From NCBI GenBank assembly GCA_964291475.2, contig OZ220083.1, forward strand, positions 310,001-374,000: DNA of 64,000 nt, written 5' to 3'. Of the stretch, positions 26,009 through 33,854 are shown one piece after another. Numbering within the stretch: position 1 is the first letter of the stretch; each line of letters opens with the position of its first letter. The notes under the pieces are model-generated. The model did not search any database. It had not been told where the DNA came from and saw only the letters and a program-made list of their open reading frames with translations. This stretch comes from DAOUKH01 sp964291475. GTDB lineage: Bacteria > Chloroflexota > Dehalococcoidia > SHYB01. A program made the position numbers and the translations under genes.

Positions 26009-27184
26009 ATGGCGAGGCTCTGGAACAAGAGGCTCCTTGTCTTCGGGGTGGCGCCGCTGTTGGCGCTGGCGGCGGTGGCGTGTTCCGGCGGCGGAGATGA
26101 CGGCCCATATAGGATCGGCGTCATGGAGTCCCTGACGGGGCCCGGCGAGACCTACGGCACGGTGGCGAGTCAGGCCAAGCAGATGGCCGTCGACGAGATC
26201 AACGCCGCGGGCGGGGTCGACGGGCGTACGTTGGAGCTCGTGGTCGAGGACTCGAAGTGCGGCGCCCAGGACGCCATCGCCGCGTACAAGAAGCTGACCC
26301 AAGTCGAAGGGCTGAAGATCATCCTGGGCACGTCGTGCAGCGGCGCCATGCTGGGAGTCGCCCCGCTTGCGGAGGCCGACGGGACCATCCTGTTCTCCGG
26401 GTTGGCGAGCAACCCGGACATCGCCAAGGCCGGGGACTACATCTTCCGCACCCAGATCAGCGACATCCAGGTGGGGATCGCCACCGGGAATACCCTGTGG
26501 GCCGACGGGGTCCGCACGCTGGCGACCATCACAGAGTCGACCGACTACGCGGAGGGCGTCAGGCGCACGTCCGTGGCGCAATTCGAGGAGCGCGGCGGCG
26601 AGGTTGTAGCCGCCGAGCGGTACCTGCCGGAGGTCACCGACTTCAGGTCGCAGCTGACGAAGCTGATCGCGGCGAATCCCGACGCGCTGCACCTTGCGCC
26701 GCAGTCGGAGTTCTCGGCGGGCACCATCATCAAGCAGGCCCGGGAGCTGGGTTACCAAGGCCCCATCTACGCGGAGACGGTCTCGGTCGGGACGACCGCG
26801 CTGGCGATCGCGGGCGACGCGGCGACGGGAATGAAGGCCATCACCGCGGACCTCGACCCGGACAACGAGAAGGCGCAGGAAGTGCTGGCGAACTTCCGGG
26901 CGCGCTACAACTACGTCACGCTGCCGTGGCACCTGGGTTCCGCCTACGACGACGTGTACATCGCCGCCGAATGTCTCAAGCAGACCAAGGACGACCAGGA
27001 CGCGGACGGCTTCCGCGACTGCATGTACGAGATCACGTGGAGCGGCGCCATCGGCGACGACTACAGCTTCGACTCCGACGGCGAAGTCGTGGGGCTGTCC
27101 AGGGTAGTCGTCGAGGTGCTGCCGGTAGACGAGCGGACCGAGGACCGAAAGTACAAGGTGCTCGGACCCGCGCCCAAGCCGTAA
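26009..27184 (+). CDS. Branched-chain amino-acid-type ABC transporter substrate-binding lipoprotein
   Basis: 391 residues, LivJ/periplasmic binding fold type I. The N-terminal signal (FGVAPLLALAAVAC) ends in a lipobox with Cys near residue 25, so the mature protein is membrane-anchored outside the cell. RIGVMESLTGPGETYG and FRTQISDIQVG are characteristic. It is solitary: no Liv permease or ATPase genes lie nearby, so it must use a transporter encoded elsewhere or act as a sensor protein. Flanked by repeat clusters on both sides. Confidence 0.9.
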   Translation: MARLWNKRLLVFGVAPLLALAAVACSGGGDDGPYRIGVMESLTGPGETYGTVASQAKQMAVDEINAAGGVDGRTLELVVEDSKCGAQDAIAAYKKLTQVEGLKIILGTSCSGAMLGVAPLAEADGTILFSGLASNPDIAKAGDYIFRTQISDIQVGIATGNTLWADGVRTLATITESTDYAEGVRRTSVAQFEERGGEVVAAERYLPEVTDFRSQLTKLIAANPDALHLAPQSEFSAGTIIKQARELGYQGPIYAETVSVGTTALAIAGDAATGMKAITADLDPDNEKAQEVLANFRARYNYVTLPWHLGSAYDDVYIAAECLKQTKDDQDADGFRDCMYEITWSGAIGDDYSFDSDGEVVGLSRVVVEVLPVDERTEDRKYKVLGPAPKP

Positions 27185-27214
27185 GCCGGCCTTTGGGTGA
27201 CTGACCGGGAAGCT

Positions 27215-27625
27215 GCCGGGCTTCGATGGCCGTTGGCGGTGGGAGCGGGGCCCCTCATCTCAATCTTATTCCGGGGGGAGCAGCGCCCTGCGGGCGCTCG
27301 CGCGCCTAGCGGCGCGCGCCCTCTCTCACATCTCCCCCAGAGGGGGAGAGGGAAGACCACCCCAATCCACCCGTTTTCCAACCAGCGGCGGAGTTGTGCA
27401 AAGGTCTCCCAGAGGCGAAGGGGACGGGCGATTCGCGAATCGCCCCTACAGGGGAGGCGGCGAGGTCGCGGCGACGGCAGGCGTCGAGGGCCTCCGGTGG
27501 TTGGCGCGGGGCCCCTCATCTCAATCTTCTCCCGGGGGGAGAAGAGGAGGGAGGGGACCTCCGCGCCCCGCCACTGCCCGCCCTCAATCCCTCCCAAAGG
27601 GAGGGAGGCCTAAGGTGGCCCCCTG
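27215..27625 (+). repeat. Intergenic repeat mosaic (copy 6; modules A', E, B, F, C, A, B)
   Basis: A degenerate A (TTATTCCGGGGGGAGCAG) runs directly into E near 27286; then B near 27320, F near 27392, C near 27425, A near 27512 and B near 27588. The order closely parallels copy 5, suggesting the whole block was duplicated on both sides of the binding-protein gene. Confidence 0.85.
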
Positions 27626-27645
27626 CGGGGCCTGGTTGGCGTTTC

Positions 27646-27673
27646 TTGACAGGCATCCGGCCCCGCTTACAAT
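27646..27673 (+). promoter_or_regulatory. Strong sigma-70 promoter for thiolase-DUF35
   Basis: TTGACA (27646-27651), 16-nt spacer and TACAAT (27668-27673), 36 nt before ATG 27710. Both boxes are at or one base from consensus; the best promoter on the plus strand of the window. Confidence 0.7.
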
Positions 27674-27709
27674 GCTCGTGCCCCGATTCTGTTGACCTTT
27701 GGAGGCGCT

Positions 27710-28888
27710 ATGCCCTGGCCAATGCGAAATCAGACCGCGATCGTCGGCATCGGCGAGACCGAATACACCCGTTGGGGCCAGATCGAGCGCAGCGAGTTCC
27801 AACTCTGCTGCGAGGCGATCACCAAGGCGGTGGACGACTCCGGACTCCGGATGCAGGACATCGACGGCTTCGTCACCTACAGCGTCGACCGCAACAACCC
27901 CATGACGCTGGCGCAGACCCTCGGCGTGAAGCAGCTTCGCTACGCCAGCCTCTATCCCGGCGGCGGCAACTCGACCTGCGGCGTGGTCCACCACGCGGCG
28001 ATGGCGATCTACAGCGGCAGCGCCGACGCCGTCGTCTGCTACCGCTCGCTCTGCCAGGGTCAGTTCGGGCGCTTCGGGCAGGGCGCGGCGCGGACGGGAG
28101 CGCGGCGCTACGGGGGCAACAACGCCTTCACCATGCCGTTCGGCGTGATCGCGGCAGTCCACCGCTACGCACTTCAGGCCCGCCGCCACATGCACGAGTT
28201 TGGAACGACCAGCGAGCAGTTCGGCCGCATCTCGGTCAACTCCTACGCCAACGCGCAGCGCAACCCGCGCGCCGTCATGAACGGCCGCCCCATCACCCTT
28301 GAAGACCACCAGAACTCCCGCATGATCGCCGACCCCTACCACCTCTACGACTGCTGCCAGGAGAACGACGGCGCCTGCGCCGTGGTGGTGGTGAGCGCGG
28401 AGCGGGCGAAGTCGCTGAAGCGCAAGCCGGTCTACATCGCCGGCGCCGCCCACGGTGCGGGTTACCGCGACGGGGGCGACGAGCACTCCCGCACCGCGAG
28501 CACGTGGACGTCGTCGGGGCTGGTGGAGACGGCCCGCGACTGCTACGAGCGGGCGGGCATGGGGCCGAGCGACATCGACGTGGGCCAGTTCTACGAGAAC
28601 TTCACCGGCCAGGTGCTGATGGCGATCGAGGACTTCGGCTTCTGCAAGAAGGGCGAGGGCGGCCCGTTTATCGAGGACGGCAACATCGACTACCCCAGCG
28701 GCTCGCTGCCGATCAACACCAGCGGGGGCAACCTCGCGGAGGCCTACATCCACGGCCTGGAGATGGTGGTGGAGGGCGTGCGGCAGATGCGCGGGGAGTC
28801 GACGTCGCAGGTCGAGGGCGCGGAGACGTGCCTGGTGGTGGCGGGACCGGCGGCGCCGCCGTCGAGCGCGCTGATTCTCCGCAACTAG
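27710..28888 (+). CDS. Thiolase-family protein (SCP-x/acetyl-CoA acetyltransferase type)
   Basis: 392 residues. MRNQTAIVGIGETEYTRWGQ opens the fold and GGNSTCGVVHHAAMAIYSG occupies the nucleophile-Cys region of lipid-transfer-type thiolases; NTSGGNLAEAYIHG is the C-terminal active-site loop, with no clear terminal CxG motif. It probably performs thiolytic or aldol C-C cleavage on an acyl-CoA. ATG 27710 follows GGAGG. Its immediate partner is a DUF35 protein, a pairing known from archaeal HMG-CoA synthase/thiolase complexes and steroid side-chain aldolases. Confidence 0.88.
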   Translation: MPWPMRNQTAIVGIGETEYTRWGQIERSEFQLCCEAITKAVDDSGLRMQDIDGFVTYSVDRNNPMTLAQTLGVKQLRYASLYPGGGNSTCGVVHHAAMAIYSGSADAVVCYRSLCQGQFGRFGQGAARTGARRYGGNNAFTMPFGVIAAVHRYALQARRHMHEFGTTSEQFGRISVNSYANAQRNPRAVMNGRPITLEDHQNSRMIADPYHLYDCCQENDGACAVVVVSAERAKSLKRKPVYIAGAAHGAGYRDGGDEHSRTASTWTSSGLVETARDCYERAGMGPSDIDVGQFYENFTGQVLMAIEDFGFCKKGEGGPFIEDGNIDYPSGSLPINTSGGNLAEAYIHGLEMVVEGVRQMRGESTSQVEGAETCLVVAGPAAPPSSALILRN

Positions 28889-28907
28889 CCGGCCGCAGGA
28901 GCATTCC

Positions 28908-29333
28908 ATGGGCAAATACTTCGAAGAGGGCATGCCGCTCCCGGCGTTCGAGCGGGACACCCAGGAATTCTGGGATGGCTGCAAGGAGCACAAGCTGCTC
29001 ATCCAGCGCTGCGGCCAGTGCGGGGCCTACCGCTTCACGCCGACGCCGGTCTGCTCGCAGTGTCTTTCGTTCAAGCACTCTTATGTTGAGTCGGCCGGCG
29101 TCGGCGAGGTCTGGTCGTTCATCCTCGTGCCCCACGCGGTGCACCCGGCGGTGCGGGCTACGACGCCGTACAACGCGGTCATCGTGCAGCTCAACGATTG
29201 CGGCGGGGTCAAGCTGACCAGCAACGTGATCAACTGCAAGAACGAGGACCTCTACATCGGCATGCCCGTGAAGGTGGTCTGGGAAGACCGCGACGACGGC
29301 CTCACGGTGTATCGCTTCGAGCCTGCGGGGTAG
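28908..29333 (+). CDS. Zn-ribbon/OB-fold DUF35 protein (thiolase partner)
   Basis: 141 residues. The rubredoxin-like zinc ribbon RCGQCGAYRFTPTPVCSQC (two CxxC pairs) is followed by an OB-fold domain (VWSFILVPHAVHP onward). DUF35 proteins bind CoA substrates and bridge thiolases or aldolases; here it follows the thiolase by 19 bp with AGGAG before ATG 28908. A second DUF35/thiolase pair is at the right end of the window. Confidence 0.92.
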   Translation: MGKYFEEGMPLPAFERDTQEFWDGCKEHKLLIQRCGQCGAYRFTPTPVCSQCLSFKHSYVESAGVGEVWSFILVPHAVHPAVRATTPYNAVIVQLNDCGGVKLTSNVINCKNEDLYIGMPVKVVWEDRDDGLTVYRFEPAG

Positions 29334-29384
29334 GGCCTGATTGGGTTGGCCTAGGCTGACGGCCGGCCCAAACAGGGGTCCGGC

Positions 29385-29595
29385 TCCGAGAGCCCCTGGC
29401 GGTTGGGAGGGGGCCCCTCATCTCAATCTTCTCCCGTTGGGAGAAGAGGGGAGACCTCCCGGCGCCCCGCCCCGGCCCTCTCTCAGTCTCCCCCAGAGGG
29501 GGAGAGGCTTAAGGTGGCCCCCTGCGGGGGCGGGTTAGGGTCATGCCCCGCCCCGGGGACGGGCGCTTCGCGAAGCGCCCCTACAGAGGAGGGGG
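29385..29595 (+). repeat. Intergenic repeat mosaic (copy 7; modules A, B, C')
   Basis: A near 29414 with loop variant CCCGTTGGGAG, B near 29480, and the variant C palindrome GGGCGCTTCGCGAAGCGCCC near 29571. The compensated T-to-C/A-to-G change in C' keeps pairing, hinting that the stem is maintained. No gene in the 267-bp gap. Confidence 0.85.
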
Positions 29596-29601
29596 CCGAC
29601 G

Positions 29602-30747
29602 CTAGGCGCGGCTGAGGAGGCGCATCTTGGCCTCGGCGGTGACGGTGACGTCGCCTTCTTGGTTGACGCCCCAGCACTCGAAGAAGACGAGGGGTTCGCC
29701 GTCGACGATCTCCTTGTCCTTGATCCTTGCGTGGCACCAGGTGGCGTCGCCGAGGACGTTCATCTTGACGAACTTGGCGTCGATGCCGCGGACCATGGAA
29801 TCGTCGCCGCCCCAGTTGGTCAGGGCGTTGATGAGCCAGGCGACGCGCTGGCCGCCGAAGTCGTAGGCCGAGCGCGCGCCGACCATGCGGGCCCACTCGC
29901 GGTCCCAATGGGCGCGCATGGGGAAGTCGGGGGCCTTGTTGTGGATGTCGGGGACATTGGCCTTGGGGTGCTTCTGGACGGTGCGCTGCGCGATCTCCGA
30001 CGCCATGAGGAAGAGTCCGCCCCAGCCGGCGTGCCAAGCGACGACCTCGCACTGTGAGAGCGGTCCCTTCACCACCCAGGGGATCTCGCCGCCGACCTCG
30101 ACGTCCTCCCAGTAGCGGGGTTCGTCGCCGCGGCGTTCTTCCTTCTCGATGTCGGCCCACAGGCTTTCGAGCTCATCCTGCGTCCAGACGTGCTCGCCCA
30201 TGTCCTTGTACTTGCCCGCCCTGGCGGCGGTGGAGCGCTCGAAGTTGATGAAGTTCAGCCGGTGGACGGCGATCTTCTCGCCGCGCTGGTTGTAGAAGGT
30301 CTGGGTGGCGCTGTCCTCGATGGTGCGGCCCGCATAGGCGCTCTTGTGCTCGATGAAGTCGGTGAGGTAGGTCTCGCCGTGGATGCGGTCGCCGCGCTTG
30401 ATGGGGTGGTAGTACTCCCAGGCGTCGGACGACCAGTAGCGGTGGACGCCGGTGAAGCCGCGGAAGCCGCCGGAGGTGCGTCCGCGGGAGAGCGGACCCT
30501 GGTTGCAGGTGAAGAGGAAGCTGGGCGGCGCGATCATGTCGCCGTAGCCGGTGCCCTTGGCGTAGTCCTCGTCATTCCACAGCGGGTTATCGTCGCCGAT
30601 GCCGTTGGCGAAGTGGCGAATGGTGTCGTAGGTCGCCTCGGAGTTCCAGGCGTTGGTGATTGGGGTGACCTCGCCGATGCGGGCGCGGTACTTGGCGATG
30701 ACTTCGTCGGTGAGCTTGCTGTCGACGTTCTGATCGATGGTGGTCAT
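29602..30747 (-). CDS. MaoC-like double-hotdog dehydratase/hydratase
   Basis: 381 residues. The N-terminal half (GDDNPLWNDEDYAKGTGYGDMIAPPSFLF) is a FAS1-like/MaoC N hotdog, and the second half (APDFPMRAHWDREWARMVGARSAYDFGGQRVAW) is a second hotdog. Such proteins hydrate or dehydrate enoyl- or mesaconyl-type CoA esters. ATG 30747 gives MTTIDQN. It follows a CoA-transferase gene by 29 bp on the same strand; the pair suggests CoA loading followed by hydration. Substrate unknown. Confidence 0.85.
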   Translation of the reverse strand: MTTIDQNVDSKLTDEVIAKYRARIGEVTPITNAWNSEATYDTIRHFANGIGDDNPLWNDEDYAKGTGYGDMIAPPSFLFTCNQGPLSRGRTSGGFRGFTGVHRYWSSDAWEYYHPIKRGDRIHGETYLTDFIEHKSAYAGRTIEDSATQTFYNQRGEKIAVHRLNFINFERSTAARAGKYKDMGEHVWTQDELESLWADIEKEERRGDEPRYWEDVEVGGEIPWVVKGPLSQCEVVAWHAGWGGLFLMASEIAQRTVQKHPKANVPDIHNKAPDFPMRAHWDREWARMVGARSAYDFGGQRVAWLINALTNWGGDDSMVRGIDAKFVKMNVLGDATWCHARIKDKEIVDGEPLVFFECWGVNQEGDVTVTAEAKMRLLSRA

Positions 30748-30776
30748 GGTAGTGTCCTCGGTCGTGTGATCGTTGC

Positions 30777-32150
30777 TTAGTGGGGCCAGAATCGGGAGCG
30801 CGCCGCTTGCTCGAGCTCGGCGCGGAAGTCGGGGTGGGCGACCTTGATGAGCTCCTGCGAGCGTTCGCGCAAGGTCTTCCAACGGAGGTGGGCGACGCCG
30901 TACTCGGTCACCACGATGTCGGTCATGTAGCGGGGGACGGTGACCGCCGTGCCCTCCGGCAGCAGCGGCACGATCCGTGAGTGCTTGCCGTCGGACGACG
31001 TGCTCGGCAGGCAGATGATGGAGCGGCCGTTGCGGGCCATCAGCGCGCCGAGGGCCATGACCGGCTGCCCGCCGGGCCCCGACCATTGGAAGGAGCCGAA
31101 GGACTCGGCGGTGCCCTGGCCGGTGAGGTCCATCATCAGGCCGGAGTTGATGGCGACGAAGTTGTCGTTCTTGGCGACGGTCAGGGGGTTGATGACGTAC
31201 TCGACGTTGTAGAGCTCGAAGAGGGGGTTCTGGTCGATGAAGCCGACGTCGTCGCGGCTGCCGCCGGCGGCGGTGGCGATGCACTTGCCGGTGTGCAGCG
31301 TCTTGCGCTTGTTGGTGATGACGCCGCCCTCGATGAGCGCCGTCGTGCCGCGGGGGGTGATCTCGGTATAGAGGCCGAGGTCGACGTGGTCGTCGAAGGC
31401 GCCGGCGCGGGGCAGCCACTCGGTGACCTGGCCCAGCCCGAGCTGGATGGTGTCGCCGGACTGCACTAGCCCGCTGATGACCTCGGCGAAGCGCTTCGCC
31501 AGCGGGGGAATGTCGGTCTTGCGGGTGCGGGAGATCGTCCAGCCCGTGGGGGCCTCGTTCTCCACGAAGGCGTCGATCTCGCTGACGTGGACGAAGTTCT
31601 CGCCGTAGGTGCGGATGAGGCGGGGGTTGACCTCGGCGAGCACCTTCTTGGCCGTCTTGATCGCCATCGGCTTGTCCCAGACCGATGCGCCGAAGCTGCA
31701 GAAGCCGTGCTCGTCGGGCGGGCTGACCTCGACCATATACACGTCGGCGCCGTAGCTGGGGTTGAGGCCGAGGCCGGGGGCGCTCTCGGCCATGTCAAGG
31801 TTCACGCGGTACTCGACGAAGCCTTCCTCGACGCCGGGGCGGGCCAGGTTGGTGACGATGCCCACCTGCACCTGGAAGCTCTCGCCCCAGGAGGCGTCGT
31901 CGAACATGCCGTTGTCGCGGCCCGGCTGCGGGATGGTGAGCTTGACGTTCTGAAGCTCGTCCTTGCGGGCGGCGAGGGCAAGGCCGAGCGCCTCCGGCTC
32001 GCGCCCCCGGCAGATCGCGACGTGGTCGCCCGACTTGACGACCTGAACGGCGTCCTCCGCCGAGCCGACGTGCCGCGCGTAGTAGTCCTTGGTGTCGACG
32101 GTGTAGTCGGGCGTTCGGGTAATCGGGACGTCGCGGGCGCGGGTGTACAT
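30777..32150 (-). CDS. Acetyl-CoA hydrolase/4-hydroxybutyrate CoA-transferase family protein
   Basis: 457 residues from ATG 32150 (MYTRARDVPITRTPDY). Family I-type CoA transferase: GDTIQLGLGQV then LGLYTEITPRG holds the candidate catalytic Glu, and CLPSTSSDGKHSRIVP with VTEYGVAHLRWKTLRERSQELI are C-terminal landmarks of acetyl-CoA hydrolase/transferases. It exchanges CoA between short-chain acids in the cytoplasm. A promoter is evident upstream and the MaoC-type gene follows, forming a two-gene operon. Confidence 0.9.
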   Translation of the reverse strand: MYTRARDVPITRTPDYTVDTKDYYARHVGSAEDAVQVVKSGDHVAICRGREPEALGLALAARKDELQNVKLTIPQPGRDNGMFDDASWGESFQVQVGIVTNLARPGVEEGFVEYRVNLDMAESAPGLGLNPSYGADVYMVEVSPPDEHGFCSFGASVWDKPMAIKTAKKVLAEVNPRLIRTYGENFVHVSEIDAFVENEAPTGWTISRTRKTDIPPLAKRFAEVISGLVQSGDTIQLGLGQVTEWLPRAGAFDDHVDLGLYTEITPRGTTALIEGGVITNKRKTLHTGKCIATAAGGSRDDVGFIDQNPLFELYNVEYVINPLTVAKNDNFVAINSGLMMDLTGQGTAESFGSFQWSGPGGQPVMALGALMARNGRSIICLPSTSSDGKHSRIVPLLPEGTAVTVPRYMTDIVVTEYGVAHLRWKTLRERSQELIKVAHPDFRAELEQAARSRFWPH

Positions 32151-32214
32151 GGTTGGTCGCCGCCCTTCGCCGAGGGCGCGCGCCTCCTGTCGAAGTGAAT
32201 CGTGGAGCGTAGGG

Positions 32215-32243
32215 AGTATATCGGCGCGCTTTTCAGGCGGCAA
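32215..32243 (-). promoter_or_regulatory. Sigma-70-like promoter for the CoA-transferase/MaoC operon
   Basis: On the minus strand TTGCCG (32243-32238), 17-nt spacer, TATACT (32220-32215). The ATG is about 65 nt downstream. Spacing is ideal and the -10 is one base off consensus. Confidence 0.55.
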
Positions 32244-32264
32244 CCGGAGAGGGAGCGCGGCGGG

Positions 32265-32625
32265 CTTTGACGGCCGTTGGCGGTTGGCGCGGGGCCCCTC
32301 ATCTCAATCTTCTCCCGGGGGGAGAAGAGGGGGAGGGGACCTCCGCGCCCCGCCCTCTCTCAGTCTCTCCCAGAGGGAGAGAGGTTTAACGTGGGCTCTC
32401 CCAGGGGGAGCGAGGTCTAAGGGTGGTCGCCCCCAGAGGGAGACCTTTGCGTAACCTTGGGCCGAGTGGGGGAGCAGCGCCCTGCGGGCGCTCGCGCGCC
32501 TGACGGCGCGCGCCCTCTTTCAAATCTCCCCCAGAGGGGGAGAGGGAAGACCACCCCAATCCACCCGATTTCCAACCAGCGGCGGGATTTGTGCAAAGGT
32601 CTCCCGAGGAGGAGCGGCTTAAGGC
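32265..32625 (+). repeat. Intergenic repeat mosaic (copy 8; modules A, B, B', E, B, F)
   Basis: A near 32295, B near 32353 with a degenerate second copy, E near 32473, B near 32515, F near 32589. It lies between the CoA-transferase promoter and the purU remnant. No gene seen. Confidence 0.85.
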
Positions 32626-32629
32626 GAGG

Positions 32630-32920
32630 CTAGGCGAAGACGGCGGTCTTGTTGCCGTAGGTGAGGACGCGGTTGCGGAGGTGGAGGTCGACGGCGCGGG
32701 CGAGGACGACCTTCTCCAAGTCGGCGCCCTTGCGGATGAGGTCGGCGACGGAGTCGCGGTGGCCGACGCGGACGACGTCCTGCTCGATGATCGGGCCCTC
32801 GTCGAGGCCTTCGGTGGCGTAGTGGGCCGTGGCCCCGACGACCTTGACGCCGCGCCGGAAGGCCTGGTGGCGGGGGCGCGCGCCGGCGAAGGCGGGGATG
32901 ATCAGCTGCACTCTGGCCAT
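32630..32920 (-). pseudogene. C-terminal remnant of formyltetrahydrofolate deformylase (purU-like)
   Basis: 97 codons. PAFAGARPRHQAFRRGVKVVGATAHY, DEGPIIEQDV and YGNKTAVF are the C-terminal third of PurU, which hydrolyses 10-formyl-THF. The N-terminal ACT domain and most of the formyl-transferase fold are absent: upstream of ATG 32920 there is only 95 bp before the SDR gene. The usual His-His segment before PAFAGA is replaced by MARVQLII. Stop and frame are intact, so the deletion may be recent, perhaps by repeat-mediated recombination with the adjoining mosaic. Confidence 0.8.
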
Positions 32921-33015
32921 TGTCGCGTTTCCACCAAAAGCCGGTGTGTATGGACGATACATCAACGCCTGAGAGGTCAAGTATTCCGTGGCCTTCGCGG
33001 CCGCGGGGACGCTCC

Positions 33016-33834
33016 CTAAGAAGTGCTGCCGCCGTCGAGGTAGACGCAGGCGCCGGTCATGAAGTCCGACGCCGCCGATGAGAGGAAGGCGGTGAGCAGG
33101 CCGACCTCGCGGGCCTCCGCGAGTCGCCGCATGGGGATCTCCGAGAGTATCTTCGACCGCAGCCGCTCGTCTTCCATCGACACGCGGATGAGGTCGGTGT
33201 CGACGTAGGTGGCGCAGATCGCGTTGACTTGCACACCGTGGCGGGCCCACTCCACGGCCACCGACTTGGTCATGCGGTTCAGGGCCGCCTTGCTCGTGTC
33301 GTAGGTGAAGCGGTAGCGGCCCGCCCGGTCGGCGTTGATCGACGAGATGTTGACGACCTTGCCCGACCCGCGTTCCAGCATGTGCGGCCCGACGGCCCGC
33401 ATGCAGAGGAAGGCGCCCCGCAGGTTGACGTCCATCACCTGCGCCCACTCCTCGAGGGTGTAGGGTTCGAAGAAGCCGGGGAAGTTGTCCGCCGTCGCCG
33501 GTTTCAGACCAGGGAGCGGCACCAGCGGCTTCACCACCGCGATCCCCGCGTTGTTGACCAGGACGTCGATCTCGCCGAGCTCCGACAGCGCCCCCTCGAC
33601 CATCGCCGCGACGCTCGCTTCGCCGGTGATGTCGGTGGGGATGGCGGCGGCGCGCCGGCCCATGCCGCGGATCTCGTCCGCCACGGCGTCGAGTTCGTCG
33701 CGGCTGCGGGCTGCGAGGCAGAGGTCGACGCCGGCCTCGGCCAGCGTCAGCGCGATCGCCTTGCCGATGCCGCGGCCCGCGCCGGTTACGATGGCCTTCT
33801 TGCCTTCGATGGAGAACTCGGGGAGAGCCGTCAC
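33016..33834 (-). CDS. Short-chain dehydrogenase/reductase
   Basis: 272-residue classical SDR. The Rossmann motif TGAGRGIG is near residue 18, NNAG near 95, and the catalytic Ser-Tyr-Lys in SSINADRAGRYRFTYDTSK. It oxidises or reduces an alcohol/ketone with NAD(P). The ending GACVYLDGGSTS is standard. GTG 33834 is the only start that places the Rossmann motif correctly; no ATG precedes it before the upstream CaiB stop (20 bp away). Probably co-transcribed with the fused CaiB gene. Confidence 0.9.
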   Translation of the reverse strand: MTALPEFSIEGKKAIVTGAGRGIGKAIALTLAEAGVDLCLAARSRDELDAVADEIRGMGRRAAAIPTDITGEASVAAMVEGALSELGEIDVLVNNAGIAVVKPLVPLPGLKPATADNFPGFFEPYTLEEWAQVMDVNLRGAFLCMRAVGPHMLERGSGKVVNISSINADRAGRYRFTYDTSKAALNRMTKSVAVEWARHGVQVNAICATYVDTDLIRVSMEDERLRSKILSEIPMRRLAEAREVGLLTAFLSSAASDFMTGACVYLDGGSTS

Positions 33835-33854
33835 CGCTGCGTGTTTCCGTTCAC

